DNA of 64,000 bases from Bugula neritina. Lineage: Eukaryota; Bryozoa; Gymnolaemata; Cheilostomatida; Bugulidae. The stretch lies in NCBI GenBank assembly GCA_964035545.1, contig OZ037769.1, positions 8,185,929 through 8,249,928 of the forward strand, read 5' to 3'. How positions within the stretch are numbered: position 1 is the stretch's first letter; every line of letters starts with the position of its first letter. The position numbers were made by a program, and so were the translations under genes. The notes beneath the pieces were generated by a model, which had not been told where the DNA came from, did not search any database, and saw only the letters and a program-made list of their open reading frames with translations. Shown piece after piece: positions 1-10,954 of the stretch.

Positions 1-583
1 ATTTTAGATTATGTTATTCAATATAAAAGTTTACATATATTATATTGATAATTGCTAGTGCTATAATAATTTTTTGTATAATATTTTAGTAATTATAACA
101 CATGAACATTCTAACATAGCGAGAATTTTGAATAAATTTATATAGATGTTAATAACTCCTTTTTTTTAGAATAACTTGGAGCACTTGGGCATAGTTTAAT
201 TTGTTTGGTTATGCATAATTTATCTATTTAAATTTTTTAAAAATATAATAGTGGTTTTAGAACATGAGAAAAAACATTAGAATTTAAATTTGTCACAATA
301 ATTATGATATTTATATCATAACAATTTATGTTATAATTATTTTCTAAACTAGCTACTATAAAATTGATTGAATTATCACAGTATCTATATAAGGTTTGAA
401 ATTTAACAATAAAATGACAATAATTGAAATTTTCTAATTTACTTTACAGAATTTTTTTGTAATATATTGAATATTTCAATGCATAAATTAAACAAAAGCT
501 GACCTTTATCTAACAAACCTCTCAACTTTAATTTATTTGTTATAACTGATATGTGCTAGGTCTATATATATAAACACTCATTT

Positions 584-586
<3 letters not shown>

Positions 587-624
<38 letters not shown>
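587..624. repeat. (TA)n microsatellite
   Basis: Pure TA array of about 19 units. The equivalent array in duplication copy B (39462-39617) is roughly four times longer, so it has expanded or contracted since the duplication. Confidence 0.95.
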
Positions 625-625
<1 letters not shown>

Positions 626-1302
626 TCTAATAATGCAACAGTACATAATTGACAGAAAATTGTTTAATAGATTTTTCTCAATCATATTAAACAATAAATT
701 CATCCTAATGTACTATGCAAAAATAAAAGGCTCTAATCAAAATTGTTCAATCTGGTAATTTTTCTATATTTTGAAAAATTCAATGTTTTACAAAATATAT
801 GACTCTATGATATATCAACAAGAATGTGAAGAAATAATGCGCTTGTTGCTTACTTATGTATAATGAAAAAATACAAACACAAAAATTAGGTATAAATAAG
901 ACACCTAAATATTAAACTAAGCATTGAATAATAAAAGAGATTGTTTATAAAACAGTTTAAAGATGTTTATAGATTGTAAACGCATAGTGAAATACCTGAC
1001 TCGACAATTAAGAGAAGGCAGACATAAGAGCTGGTTTAATGTGTGTAGACCAACTGCAAGCACCTTCACCAAGAAACTGCAACAGGAATATTGATTTCTA
1101 TCTGCTGTCGTAATTTCAGTATCTATTGATTGTTTGCATATTTTATAACAGCATTACTCTGCAGTATAATATTGCAATAGCATAATATTTATATATACAT
1201 ACATATCATATTCTTTTATGTTTCTGTATTCTGAACAATAATTATTGATGTGTAATATTTTGCTAGCAAATGTTTTTATTTTAAAGATTTGCAGTTTTTA
1301 TA

Positions 1303-1660
1303 ATGACTGTATTTGATGCCTTATACTCACTAACCACTAAAACTGTGATAAACCAAGCGGCTAAAAAAATGTTACTCTCAACAAACCCAACACTACCTCA
1401 CAAGACGGAAGAGGTAGAGAAAATATATGTCATTGACACATTTAAAGTTGATATGAGATGTTCCGGGCATAGTATTTGTGATTCAAACTTAAAAGATATA
1501 ACTGCTGATGAGAACAGCATGTGTGCAGCTGAAACTTTTAACTTGCAAAAATTTCAGAAAAAAAACTGTTGAAACTATTGATTCAAAAATGTCTCCGAAT
1601 GTTCCATTTAAAAATGATCAAGTTTCCAAAGATGAGTTAGGTCTATTGAAAAGTTAAACT
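1303..1660 (+). pseudogene. Decayed retropepsin-like fragment of a gypsy element
   Basis: An open stretch of 89 codons starts at 1303. It resembles the block at 13840-14170, which is a recognisable retroviral-type protease remnant: both have a segment of the form 'V.I.TF..DMR', followed by a similarly spaced tail. The equivalent in copy B (about 40302-40660) has indels that break the frame, so this is not a conserved gene. After the stop at 1572 the similarity continues in another frame to about 1650. It is best read as an old Ty3/gypsy pol fragment carried inside the duplication. A chance ORF remains possible. Confidence 0.4.
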
Positions 1661-2446
1661 TGCATGCACAGTCTTCCCATAGATCACTCTCAGATCTTGC
1701 ATAATATCCTTATCGTCTAAAGCCTAAACCACATGATAAAATAGTGTATTTTTGATTAATATAATTCTTCATAGCTTGTAAGAGGAATGTCATATAATCA
1801 AAAGTTGCTATATGTAATTATATTTGCTGATTATTATAACTGCATATAGTAATTTTTATATGATTTATAGCCTTTGCTAATCAAAGTTCTATAACCTATG
1901 AGCATTGCATTGCATGAACTCTGAGCATGTAGATTTTTTAAGACTGACATAAACAGTTCTAAACATTGGGTTCAGTCATCAAAGAAAAAAACTCACAAAA
2001 CCAACTTAACACAGAGCTGAATGCTGACTATATCATCTCACAGAATACTAGTACGTGGAATGAAACAAAGAGTACAGATGATTTTATAGCTACTTTTTAC
2101 CTGATTCTTTACTAAAGCATATCTTATAAGAAAGCAGCTCCATATGTTAAAAGTAGTCTGCACCTAGAGGAGAAAAGACAATGTTATATGTAGCAGCTAA
2201 ATTGGTTTTTATACCAATTCTTTGATGACATAACTTACAGCAAAATATTATAGCAATGATAAGCAAACTGTCCTTAATCCTATAAAGATGAGAAAATAGT
2301 ACTGTCTTTATCTATAACCACATTATAATTTACTTTTTTAATAAATTTTCCAAACATATCTCATAGATTTAAAAAAGAACAAAATGCTATCGAAATTTCC
2401 AAATGTTATGTGTTGGAATTTGAAAAACTAACTGTTCTTTATGGTA

Positions 2447-3782
2447 GGGGTAACGGGGGGGGGGGGGGGGCACAACGGGCTGAATTTTGCATTTGTTGCT
2501 CTCATTCATCTGTTTTTCAAGTTACTAGTTCAATAATTTCCAGTCTTAATGCTGCATCTGTTGTCTATTACAGGTATCAGTTTGTTGTTTCTATCTCTCT
2601 CACAACTTTCAGAATAATAAAATTTTCATGACGAAAAAATTGGCCCATTGTGCCCCGATACCGGGGTTCAATGGGCCACTGGGTGGGACACAACAAATAT
2701 ATTGAAATTTTGCGTATTATGTTACATCTGATCTTTATTTATTTAATATTACAAATAAATAAAGATACTCTTTCAGATCTACAGCAAAATTCATGTTTTA
2801 GCTGTACAGTTTGTGCCACTACAGATAGCAGAGGAAGGCAAAATCAAACACACATCACTCGGTTCTGCAGTGCCATTATTATTACTGTTTAAAACTAAAA
2901 ATGTTGTTATTTTCACCTCAGAGGAACGTTTATCAAAAAAAACTTTAGTAACATATGCTACAAAATTCCGAGTGGACTTTTTTATATGAACTGTAGCTAA
3001 GGTGCATGGCTGAGGTTTGTGATTGGAGTACAGAAGAGAGAGGGAGGAGCAAATGAGCAAATCACAATTTATTTTAGTCAAATACATCTATATTCCCTCA
3101 ATGGTGTAATATATAATGAGTATCATGACTATCTAATAGTAGCAAGTAGCAACAGCAGAGTGTTTTGTATTATGTATAAAATGGCAAAGCTTCAACCTCA
3201 CCAGATCTATATATTAGGGGAGCTTCAACTTGTAGTTTTGTAGTCTTACCATGATGCCTTTGATATTTTACAAAAAAATCAGAAATGGCTCTATCTATAA
3301 ATTTTAGTAACATTTCAACCAACTTTTTGAGCAAACAAACTAATAAGAGTGATCAGGGTGCAATAATCAGGTGGCCCATTGTGCCCTGGTCAGCGTGACC
3401 CATTGTGCCCCGTGTGGCCAAATTGAAAATAAATGTGCCTCAAGGAAAATTTATTTCAGAGTTTGCTGTTATACTAGTTAAGTAATGTAGAGACAAGCAA
3501 TTGCAACAATATTAGTAAAATATAGGGTTCTTGCCTTTGAGTGTAAAAAGTTATAAAGCTTTAACGACGTCCTAAAAAATTTACAAAAAGTAGGTAAAAA
3601 CAGTGTTTAACTCACCTTATTCAACACGTATGCTCCGCAAATGTTGAAACTACAAAAACCGAATAATTATGTCAATATAATTTCATGAAAAAAAATCACA
3701 ATTCTAAGTCAATAAGTTCTTTCACAGTTTGGCCGGCTTTTTGTACCCCTATGACCGTTGTGCCCCCCCACCCCGTTACCCC
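2447..3782. mobile_element. 1.3-kb non-autonomous TIR element with G-rich ends
   Basis: The left end reads TA, then GGGGTAACGGGG, a G run and GCACAACGG. The right end is its reverse complement followed by TA. The duplication partner near 41461-41472 lacks the whole segment, so it is an insertion made after the duplication. The TA target duplication fits Tc1/mariner-like integration. No transposase is encoded. Subterminal copies of GGCCCATTGTGCCCC occur at about 2641 and twice at about 3371-3411. The first forms a hairpin with its own inverted copy (about 2641-2681). These may be transposase-binding repeats. The left end has a run of 16 G (2455-2470). Confidence 0.85.
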
Positions 3783-4488
3783 TATATCATATATCATAAA
3801 TCAAGACATATAATAATTTGATTAGCATGCAACTTTAAAAAGTAATGAAAATTCTATTAATATTTTAAAAATTCAATTTTAAAAAACTGTAGAATTAAAC
3901 TCAGGAACAGGCAACCCCAAACCTAAAACAAACTACCAACACCTGGACTTATTTACCTTTGTGACATCAACACTGCACCAAATCAATCAAAAAATAAGAC
4001 CAACATATTTATGAAAGCTTTTTATAAAAAAAAAAGATACAAAGTAAAACAGCTGTAACACTGCCACAGTATGGTACTACTCAGACAGCTGTTATGATAT
4101 ATTTTAAAACTACTAATAACACATAATCTGAGCATTTTGTTGAAGTTAAGAGCAAACTTGTTTTTTAATAATTGAATTCTAAAGTAACATTTATTAGTTT
4201 AAAATACTTTAACAGCATAGAAAAGAATTGCCATTTTCTATTTGTATAGAGAAGTTTTTTTAGAAAAGATTGAAATGATAATTTATATGTGTAATGTTAG
4301 TATTTGTTTACTAAAGCTATGTTTATATTATCCCATGACTTATACCTGCTAGTAGCTTTATATTGTGGAATGTTATAGCGATACAATTATGCTGTCAAAG
4401 TGATTATGTTGTGGTTTTAAAAGTGCTATGTGACATACTGTTTGTTTATCAAGTTGGTCAGTTAGCTTCGAGATTTGAGATAATAAAG

Positions 4489-4941
4489 TGTGGTGACAGT
4501 AAGAAAGTTGGTAGTAATTTATTGTAGTACTTATCTATACAACACAACAAGCTATTTCGGCCTTTAGTGAAGTGTAGTTGTAGTACTCCGAGGGAGTTGA
4601 GTGGCTAGGAGAGCCTGATGACTGAAGGAGTAATAGTGTAATAATTCGTGCAATTACTGTGCGTGAGTTTTCTACTTGCGTAATTTATTTTTATTATTCA
4701 CAATACAATACAAAACGAACATTACATCAAATTACACTATAACATCAGTCACTACTAACACATGTTTACACTTCAAGCCCTCGCTTACAACAACGTGATG
4801 ATTGCTAATTGCCCGGGAACTGTCACATGAGTCGGAAGCATATCTTCCGGTTCTTTTGATTGGTTAATACATTGAGGCCTTAGTGTTCCCAGAACGGAGA
4901 GAGGACGATTCTTATATTAGTACATTGTGTGACCCACTACA
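4489..4941 (-). repeat. 3' LTR (complete)
   Basis: About 450 bp, bounded TGT...ACA on the minus strand. The first 220 or so bases are repeated at 7856-8079. AATAAA occurs in its second half on the minus strand (about 4693), a possible polyadenylation signal. Confidence 0.75.
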
Positions 4942-5308
4942 CCGCCCCTCCAACAGGAAGCCCTACTTTCTGATAACACACAAAAAAAAAAACGCATACA
5001 AAAAAACAATACAATAATCTAAAAAAATACATACTTAAACCCACAAAAAGAAAGAAGAGAAATATTAATGTATACACAAGCATATATATAGAAGAAGTAG
5101 ACGGAGTGGTCGAGTACACACAGCTGGTCAGCTATAGAGAGAGAGGGTGCTATACAGCACACGGGCCAATGGTCAGGGAGCTCGTCGCCTCGCGACGATA
5201 ATACATTCCACCGAAAGGGTGCCTTTCCCAGGCATGCTCATTGGGTGAGCTCTGACTCTTGTAGCGAGCGCGATCTGTGTCGAGTCTGTCGGGCATGTAG
5301 CCTCCGCT

Positions 5309-6028
5309 TTAGTTGCCCACTGTGTCCTTCAGCTGGTATAGACCTGTTGTTGTATCCAGCAGGTCGGGAGCAAGTTGTGTAAACTCGGCTTGTAGTTTTA
5401 AAAGCCGCTCTTCTACAGTAGCCAATCGGCTGGGTCCTGGTGAGGTTGTAGCAGTCTCTGGGGTGGGTGGTATCATCGTTTCTTCTGATTCGGGGGCATA
5501 GCTAAGGTTGGCGGGGGTGGTCGATGGGGGTTTAACCATAGGAGACTTGTGGCGGGCAGACAGTAGTAATACTTGGAACCCTGACGCTAACGCAACCAGG
5601 GTTATAGCCTTCTTGATGACCGGCTTGACGATGTCCAGATACTGTGGGAAACTGTCCTCGTCTACGACATGGCCCTCTCCGGTGAAACAGCTCATTTTAT
5701 GGACTATCACAGGGTACGGGTATACATCGTGAAACCCGCATGGGCAAAAGTGTAGTAGAAAGTGTGCGTCTACATGCAGACGCAGGGAGTGGTGTGACGG
5801 GCACTCCTCGAAACAGACCTGACAGATCCGATGGAGTCCACTTGGTCCCCAGGCTTCCTCAATCCTCCTTTCCGTCGCTGGTGACACCCATCGATGTCGT
5901 CGACGAAGCACCACGGGTAGGCCATTTTCCATTACTGGTTCTTCCTCCATGGGTAAAGGGGTTGGCTGGTCCCGTAACCGGGAGGTGGTCACTCGAGTGT
6001 TATCCTTCGATCCAGAATAGTAAGACAT
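5309..6028 (-). CDS. Retrotransposon 3' ORF with zinc finger and hydrophobic segment
   Basis: This is an intact 239-codon ORF between pol and the 3' LTR, where other elements carry env or an accessory gene. Residues 69-89 form a classic C2H2 finger (C69, C72, H85, H89). A second Cys/His cluster follows (C95, C97, H110, C114). A hydrophobic stretch lies at about 141-158 (AITLVALASGFQVLLLSA), then a Pro/Thr/Ser-rich segment, and a likely coiled coil near the C terminus (about 203-235). I know of similar ORFs only as uncharacterised proteins linked to lophotrochozoan retroelements, and I cannot assign a function. The frame is open although the rest of the element is deleted, which suggests young age. 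Its GC content is well above the local background. The opposite strand also has long open frames, as is usual in GC-rich coding DNA. Confidence 0.7.
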   Translation of the reverse strand: MSYYSGSKDNTRVTTSRLRDQPTPLPMEEEPVMENGLPVVLRRRHRWVSPATERRIEEAWGPSGLHRICQVCFEECPSHHSLRLHVDAHFLLHFCPCGFHDVYPYPVIVHKMSCFTGEGHVVDEDSFPQYLDIVKPVIKKAITLVALASGFQVLLLSARHKSPMVKPPSTTPANLSYAPESEETMIPPTPETATTSPGPSRLATVEERLLKLQAEFTQLAPDLLDTTTGLYQLKDTVGN

Positions 6029-6323
6029 TTTGGAATGAGAGCGGTAAATGATTAGTGTTTAGTGGCACGTCTACTCTTGACTGCATCAGCGTAGAAAAAG
6101 ACCGGGCAGCGTGATTCTGCCGAGACAAAAGTTGATATTTTCGTGGTGTTCACAACTCCCACGGTTCTTTGCCTGTTTTCCCATATGAGACCTCGCTAGA
6201 CTTTCATAACTGCCGCTTGTAGCGCGGTCATGTACGAAGTCTCCGAGGCACGCTGGGGGTTGCCTAGTGTGTGGTCCTGGAGGTGTCGTCACTGTGAGAG
6301 GCGGTGTGCTCACCCGTGGATTG

Positions 6324-6972
6324 TTATGTCTCACGGGTGGTTTTTTCAGCCTGTTTGTGACGGTTGTTCCTACGTTGGTATCTCTGTACGGAGCCCCTCC
6401 CACGGGGAGGTTTTTGCACTTCCGAACCCGTTTCTGGTTCTGGAAGTGGTGGTGGTGGCAGGCCTGCTGTTGGGGGCGGTGGGCACGCTTCCAAGGACGG
6501 AAGTGGCCTTTCCTGCCTCGCCAAGTCTTCCTGAGGAGTCATGGGCGTGTTTCCGACCAGGACGACAGTCTCCGCTTGCCAAGACCTTTTAGCACAATGC
6601 CTCGGCCGCCCCGCTTCACCAGGGAGACGGCTATGCTTGTTGGTCTGGCAGATTTCGCACTGTCTCACTTTGCGCCGGATGTCCCGCTTCATGTTTGGCC
6701 AGTATCACCGGAGTTGTAGCTTGGTGACCACCCCCTGGACTCCTGCGTGAGTCTGCTGGTGGGTGTCCCGTATCAACTCTGGTTGTCTGCTGTTGGCGGC
6801 CAAAGTCATGGTCAGCAGACCATATGGCCCGATCCGCAGGGAGTTCCAACGTTGACAGCACAGGATAGTTAAGGGCATCCTCACTAAGAATATCATAAAT
6901 TTTTCTCAAAATGTAGTTCAGGTTCTTGAATAATATTGCTCTGCGGATGGCATGCGTGTTGCCTACTTGCAA
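6324..6972 (-). pseudogene. Integrase remnant (H2C2 zinc-binding region plus C-terminal tail)
   Basis: On the minus strand a segment with the His-x3-His pair of an integrase zinc-binding domain (around THQQTHAG, about 6763-6786) is followed, after a frame change near 6700, by MKRDIRRKVRQCEICQTNK with the two cysteines. The DDE catalytic core should come next. Instead the frame runs straight into a Pro-rich tail (PPPPTAGLPPPPLPEPETG) that resembles a pol C terminus. The core is therefore deleted and the protein cannot catalyse integration. Upstream (6780-6972) the frames look like the region between RNase H and integrase. The continuation at 7601-7850 is cut off by an AT-rich block. Confidence 0.7.
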
Positions 6973-6974
6973 CT

Positions 6975-7595
6975 GTTTAGTCTAAGATTGAACTACAACC
7001 AATAAGCAGCAACCTTCATTAGGGCTGCGTTATCTATCAACATTCCATTATGGGTGTTACATAAACAAAGTACAAAGCAAGCTATTCATTATAGCCTGCC
7101 AGCTAGCAAGCTTGTAATTAGCATGTACGCGCCAATATCTTCTCATCTCTACGTGCTCATTGAAGCGTGAAGTGCTGCGCGCTGCTAGTTTCTTATGAAA
7201 AAATATGGCATTTTCAGTGTATAAATCACACATTTATGAGCAATCTAGCAGAGTTATTAGAAAAAGAAAAAAATTTGCACTGGAGAAATATCTCAGGATT
7301 CTAGCAGTGCAATTTTTATTCAGATATCATCTTTTGCTGCTGAGATATTTTACTGGTACTGAAAAGTCAGCTTTTTTGGCAAAATTGGCCAAAATTCAGC
7401 AGTTTTTTGTCTATAACTTTGCAAAAAAAATGAAAATTGAAATTTCCAAAAAAATTGCACTGGAGAAAAAGACGATCTACAACATAGTTTTTAAATTTTG
7501 ACTCTAGCACAATTAGGTGAGATTTTATTTTACTGGTACTGAATTCTTATATGATTACAATGCAAACCTCAGCAAGGCAGTTGCAGCTAAAAGGT
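6975..7595. other. AT-rich block splitting the pol remnants
   Basis: This block interrupts the GC-rich retrotransposon interior. It contains short repeated phrases: TTTTACTGGTACTGAA occurs near 7349 and 7529, and TTGCACTGGAGAAA near 7276 and 7456. It has no convincing gene and looks like a secondary insertion. I could not identify terminal repeats. Confidence 0.45.
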
Positions 7596-7600
7596 TGCCC

Positions 7601-7850
7601 TTAACTATCCTGTGAGTACAGCCGTAACTCGGCGCATCCCTGTCTCTGTTGTCTACCACTAGGTCGTCGCCCTTCCTGTTTCGCTCGGTACACGTCGGCT
7701 ACCACCCCAGAAAGGTTTTTCTGGAGTTCCGGTAGCTCCCTAACATTACCAGCCCATACAGGTGTGGCGCGGAGGCTCTGGACGGCCTCCGGGGGCGTGT
7801 CAGCCCTCTGTTGGAGTTGGCCCGGGTCCCGTGTTGGCAACAGGGACCGC
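7601..7850 (-). pseudogene. Pol fragment preceding the integrase
   Basis: A 79-codon open frame on the minus strand is rich in Arg, Gln and Glu, including VWAGNVRELPELQKN and VVADVYRAKQEGRRPSG. I recognise this style from the stretch that links RNase H and integrase in some Ty3/gypsy polyproteins. It lies just inside the truncated 5' LTR, so the primer binding site, gag, protease and reverse transcriptase are all deleted between them. Assignment is by position and composition only. Confidence 0.5.
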
Positions 7851-7855
7851 GGGCA

Positions 7856-8079
7856 AACATTACATCAAATTACACTATAACATCAGTCACTACTAACACA
7901 TGTTTACACTTCAAGCCCTCGCTTACAACAACGTGATGATGGCTAATTGCCCGGAAACTGTCACATGAGTCGGAAGCATATCTTCCGGTTCTTCTGATTG
8001 GTTACTACATTGGAACCTCAGTATTCCCAGAACGGAGAGAGGACGATTCTTATATTAGTACATTGCGTGACCCACTACA
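7856..8079 (-). repeat. 5' LTR (3' half deleted)
   Basis: Matches the first 220 or so bases of the LTR at 4489-4941 nearly base for base, then breaks off into pol-like sequence. The deletion removed the end of the LTR and the primer binding site. Confidence 0.8.
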
Positions 8080-8140
8080 ATAGATAGGCCAGTGGAGTTC
8101 AGAGAACTGGGTGGGATGCAGTGTTGTGTTTCCGCCAATA

Positions 8141-8211
8141 GTCTCCGTGGTGTAATGGTAGCACACTTGCTTGCAAGCCAGAGGACGTGGGTTCGATTTC
8201 CAGTGGTGGCA
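8141..8211 (+). repeat. tRNA-derived sequence (SINE head or tRNA pseudogene)
   Basis: It has an A-box-like TGGTGTAATGG and a B-box-like GGTTCGATTTC, spaced as in tRNA genes. The D stem (GTG/CAC) and T arm can form. The acceptor stem pairs with one mismatch. The anticodon stem (around CTTGCTTGCAAG) pairs poorly and the anticodon is ambiguous. I judge it a non-functional tRNA-like unit with pol III promoter boxes. It sits next to a 3.9-kb insertion/deletion junction relative to copy B. Confidence 0.5.
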
Positions 8212-8940
8212 ATTATTTTACAATATGTTTACGGACAGCGACTAAAATAATATGACATTTCTTTGAGGAAAATAATACTATAAAATGCATTAAAAAGCAA
8301 GTACATTTTTAGTCACTCACCCAGTCAGTTCAACGGATCAAACAATAAACAGCAAGACTCTCAGTGTCACAAACTAAGATTAGAAAAGCTAATACCCAAC
8401 CCTTCCTATAGCACCACTAATTTATATGTTTTGTCCAGCAGCAAGACAACTGTTGCAGTAGCTTTTTGGCAGCTTTCCAAAAACCATTGTGTAACAAAAG
8501 CTATTTGTGAAAGCTTTTGCTCGACTAGTTAATGTGGCTCAATTTTCCTCCTGCTAAAGATGCAGGCAATCTATACTTAATTGTTAAAATAATTGTAAGT
8601 ATCAAGTATTATATTATCTTTTGTTTTGAACTTCATTAACTAAATGTTTTGTCAGCTATGTAATTAAGGTTAAGTTGACAATATGTTTGTAATTTTCATG
8701 GTTATAGGTTACAGTATGGGTATGAGTCTAAGTATGAATGTGAGCTCAAGTCTAAGTCTAACTTAGAAGTTATACTGTTGGCAATAGACAAAAATAGAGT
8801 TGTGGCCTGCTTCTGTGTCCTCCATCCATTCACCTTTCATTAAGTGAATTACAATACATAGGCATCCGTGCCAAACAGCACCCGTGCTGACGCAGCAACA
8901 ATTATCAGCTGATACAGTAACCATTATCGGCTGTCACAAT

Positions 8941-10136
8941 ACAGTGTCACAAAGTTCCGAGATAACACATTCATCAGATTTGAATGTACTAAAGTACTAA
9001 TGTACTAAAGTTTTAAGATTCTAAAAAAGGTAAATTAATAACCTTACCTAAACAGCTAATTATTACTTTAAATTGCCATGGGGAGAACTATTATTTATTG
9101 AAATGTCTTTTAAAGCTCAGAATATAAAAATTCTATATTTTGACTTCTATGAAGAGACGTTGAATATTTGAAGCTAATACTAAGGCATAGAATGCTTTTT
9201 TGTCACATATTCTTTTACAAGTGCTATATACAGCTAAAATGTAGTAACAAAGTTTATACCTTGTCGAGACTCCAAAATGTAAGATTCTAAACCGACGTTC
9301 CTTGAGATATTCTTCACACAATACATTTGCTGAGTCATGTTTATAGGTAAAGCCAAAGCTGGCGCAAGTAGTAAAATCAGCAGTGTGTAAACCAGTGGCA
9401 ACGCTATGTTTGAGGAAAACAACTGTCTCAGAGGAGCACAGCAGCTTAAAAGTTTTAATTTTTTTAAGCTGACGCAAGTTGTATTAAACGACTTTCTAAT
9501 TCAAATAGCAAAGTTTTGGTTTATTTATTTGACTAGAGAAGTTATTCATATTTCTTTGAAAACTACCGAAAGAGGCCTATTAATTATTTACTAATATTTA
9601 ACAGTGTGTCAATAAGATTTAGAATTTTTGTAATATATATGCAGCTTATATGTATTTAGCGGCTTGTTTGCTTTAATAACCTATAATACAATACACTTTT
9701 CAATTGAGGAAAATAATTTTTGCTTCCACTCAAAAGTTAATTAAAAAAAAATTGAATGATTTAGGTACTTATATTAGAAAAAATATACATACTGGTATAT
9801 TATATGTTGAACCAATAAATAAATTAATATAAATTGAGATTTCATTTCTTTTTTTGAAAAAAAAGAGAAATCAACAAGAGAAATAACTGTGGATAAAACT
9901 AAAGATATTGCACTTTGGTTTTGGCTCATGCTAAAATTTACTATACTTTCTTCACCTAAAAAAATACTGTCCAGTGTCTTTGAAATCGTTCATGAAATAA
10001 ATTATGGTATTTTAATGTTGATTCAAAAATTTTGCTCAACTGTGAAAAGGAGCTTTTTTATTGCTAACCCCTGCTGGTCACCACAATTTTTAACTTTTAT
10101 TAGAAAGTACCATGACATTGTCTTATTATGCTCAAT
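8941..10136. other. AT-rich sequence with no recognised feature
   Basis: Similarity to copy B stops at about 8940. Short ORFs on both strands (up to 114 codons near 9133-9477) overlap one another, use AT-biased codons and match nothing I know. Confidence 0.5.
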
Positions 10137-10140
10137 TTAA

Positions 10141-10536
10141 GTTGCGTTTATACCTCTGCTGAAAAAAGTACCGAGTTTGAGTTAATAATGCTTGTCCGGG
10201 TACCCCTTTATAGTCAAACTGAAACTTGTTGAAATCATATTGATGCGGTTGCTCACTTTCTGAAATTGAAATTTGACTCGCATAGTAGCTATTTGATGCC
10301 CTTTGTAAACGTCATGAATTAGTGAAGCGGAAAGCATAAAAGCGACAACTGAGAAGGCGTAGGCTATGTAGGCATTGTTTACTAGGAGTTATTACTCCTA
10401 TTCTAAAGTTGGCCGATTAAGTTATCACAGTACAAAAATTTCAACGAGTGGCTTTTACAATGCGATGCAACTCGGAGAAATTTCAACCCGGCCAAATTGA
10501 TTTTTTGACCGAAAATCGTGAAGGTATAAACGCAAC
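10141..10536. mobile_element. MITE with 16-bp terminal inverted repeats
   Basis: The left end GTTGCGTTTATACCT and the right end AGGTATAAACGCAAC are exact inverted repeats. Flanks are TTTAA (10136-10140) and TTTAG (10537-10541), consistent with a target duplication of TTTA or a mutated TTAA. The interior of about 396 bp has no coding capacity. Confidence 0.75.
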
Positions 10537-10954
10537 TTTAGAGTTATGCTCTCACTTTTATATTATTGATCATTATTGAAATTCCTGAATGTATTATGAT
10601 ATTTTTAGTCATAATAACAATAACATCACAATTCAGAGTACCAAGTGTGAAACAAGGAAAAGATATTTCGATCAGTATAAATATTCATTTCAATTTCTCT
10701 TTTAACAAAACAAAATATCATACATGGCAACCAAAGTACGTTAGAAACAATGAATGCAGAAAACATATAAACAGCTCCTAGGACAGCTGTAGTGTCCCAG
10801 AATATACCCAAGATTCAGCTTTCATGTAAGGTTATTCTTGATTCAAATACAGAGGTAAATTTTCAAGAATTCAAAAGTACATGGGACTCATGAAAAATTT
10901 CATCTAGGCACCTGAGGAGTTATTAGGTGCCCAGAAAGCATTGCTACTATACAA

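Larger units (their letters stand above)
4489..8079 (-). mobile_element. Internally deleted Ty3/gypsy-like LTR retrotransposon
   Basis: The element lies on the minus strand. A full LTR occupies 4489-4941 and a truncated one 7856-8079. The full LTR starts TGTAGTGGGTCAC and ends CACCACA. A purine-rich tract (GGAGGGGCGG, minus strand, 4942-4951) abuts it, as expected for the 3' LTR of a minus-strand element. The interior keeps a fragment from before the integrase (7601-7850), the integrase H2C2 region (6324-6972) and an ORF in the env position (5309-6028). Gag, protease and reverse transcriptase are missing. The interior is much richer in GC than its surroundings, suggesting recent arrival. Flanking five-base target duplications do not match, so one end may be rearranged. 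Confidence 0.8.
1..8940 (+). repeat. Segmental duplication, copy A (partner 38899-42716)
   Basis: The sequence from position 1 runs collinear with 38899 onward. Shared landmarks, in order, are the start motif ATTTTAG, a (TA)n array, a decayed protease-like block, and a final block ending near 8940 (partner near 42716). Identity by eye is high, with scattered substitutions and small indels. Copy A carries two long extra segments absent from copy B: 2447-3782 and about 4291-8222. The match is already under way at base 1, so the repeat continues left of the window. Since its partner begins 22 bases from the start codon of the CTHRC1-like gene, copy A probably is the upstream flank of a second copy of that gene. 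Confidence 0.9.

Noticed and set aside
6230-6719. Plus-strand frames of 120 and 150 codons
   Set aside because: They are antisense to the retrotransposon pol remnant and result from its high GC content.
8141-8211. A functional tRNA-Cys or tRNA-Ala gene
   Set aside because: The anticodon stem does not pair and the acceptor stem has a mismatch. tRNA-derived repeat is the safer call.
8965-9010. A CTGATGA word on the minus strand as a third hammerhead
   Set aside because: No GAAA core and no pairing stems follow it.
9889-10140. 83-codon plus-strand frame
   Set aside because: No domain, no splice context, and it ends at the border of a MITE.
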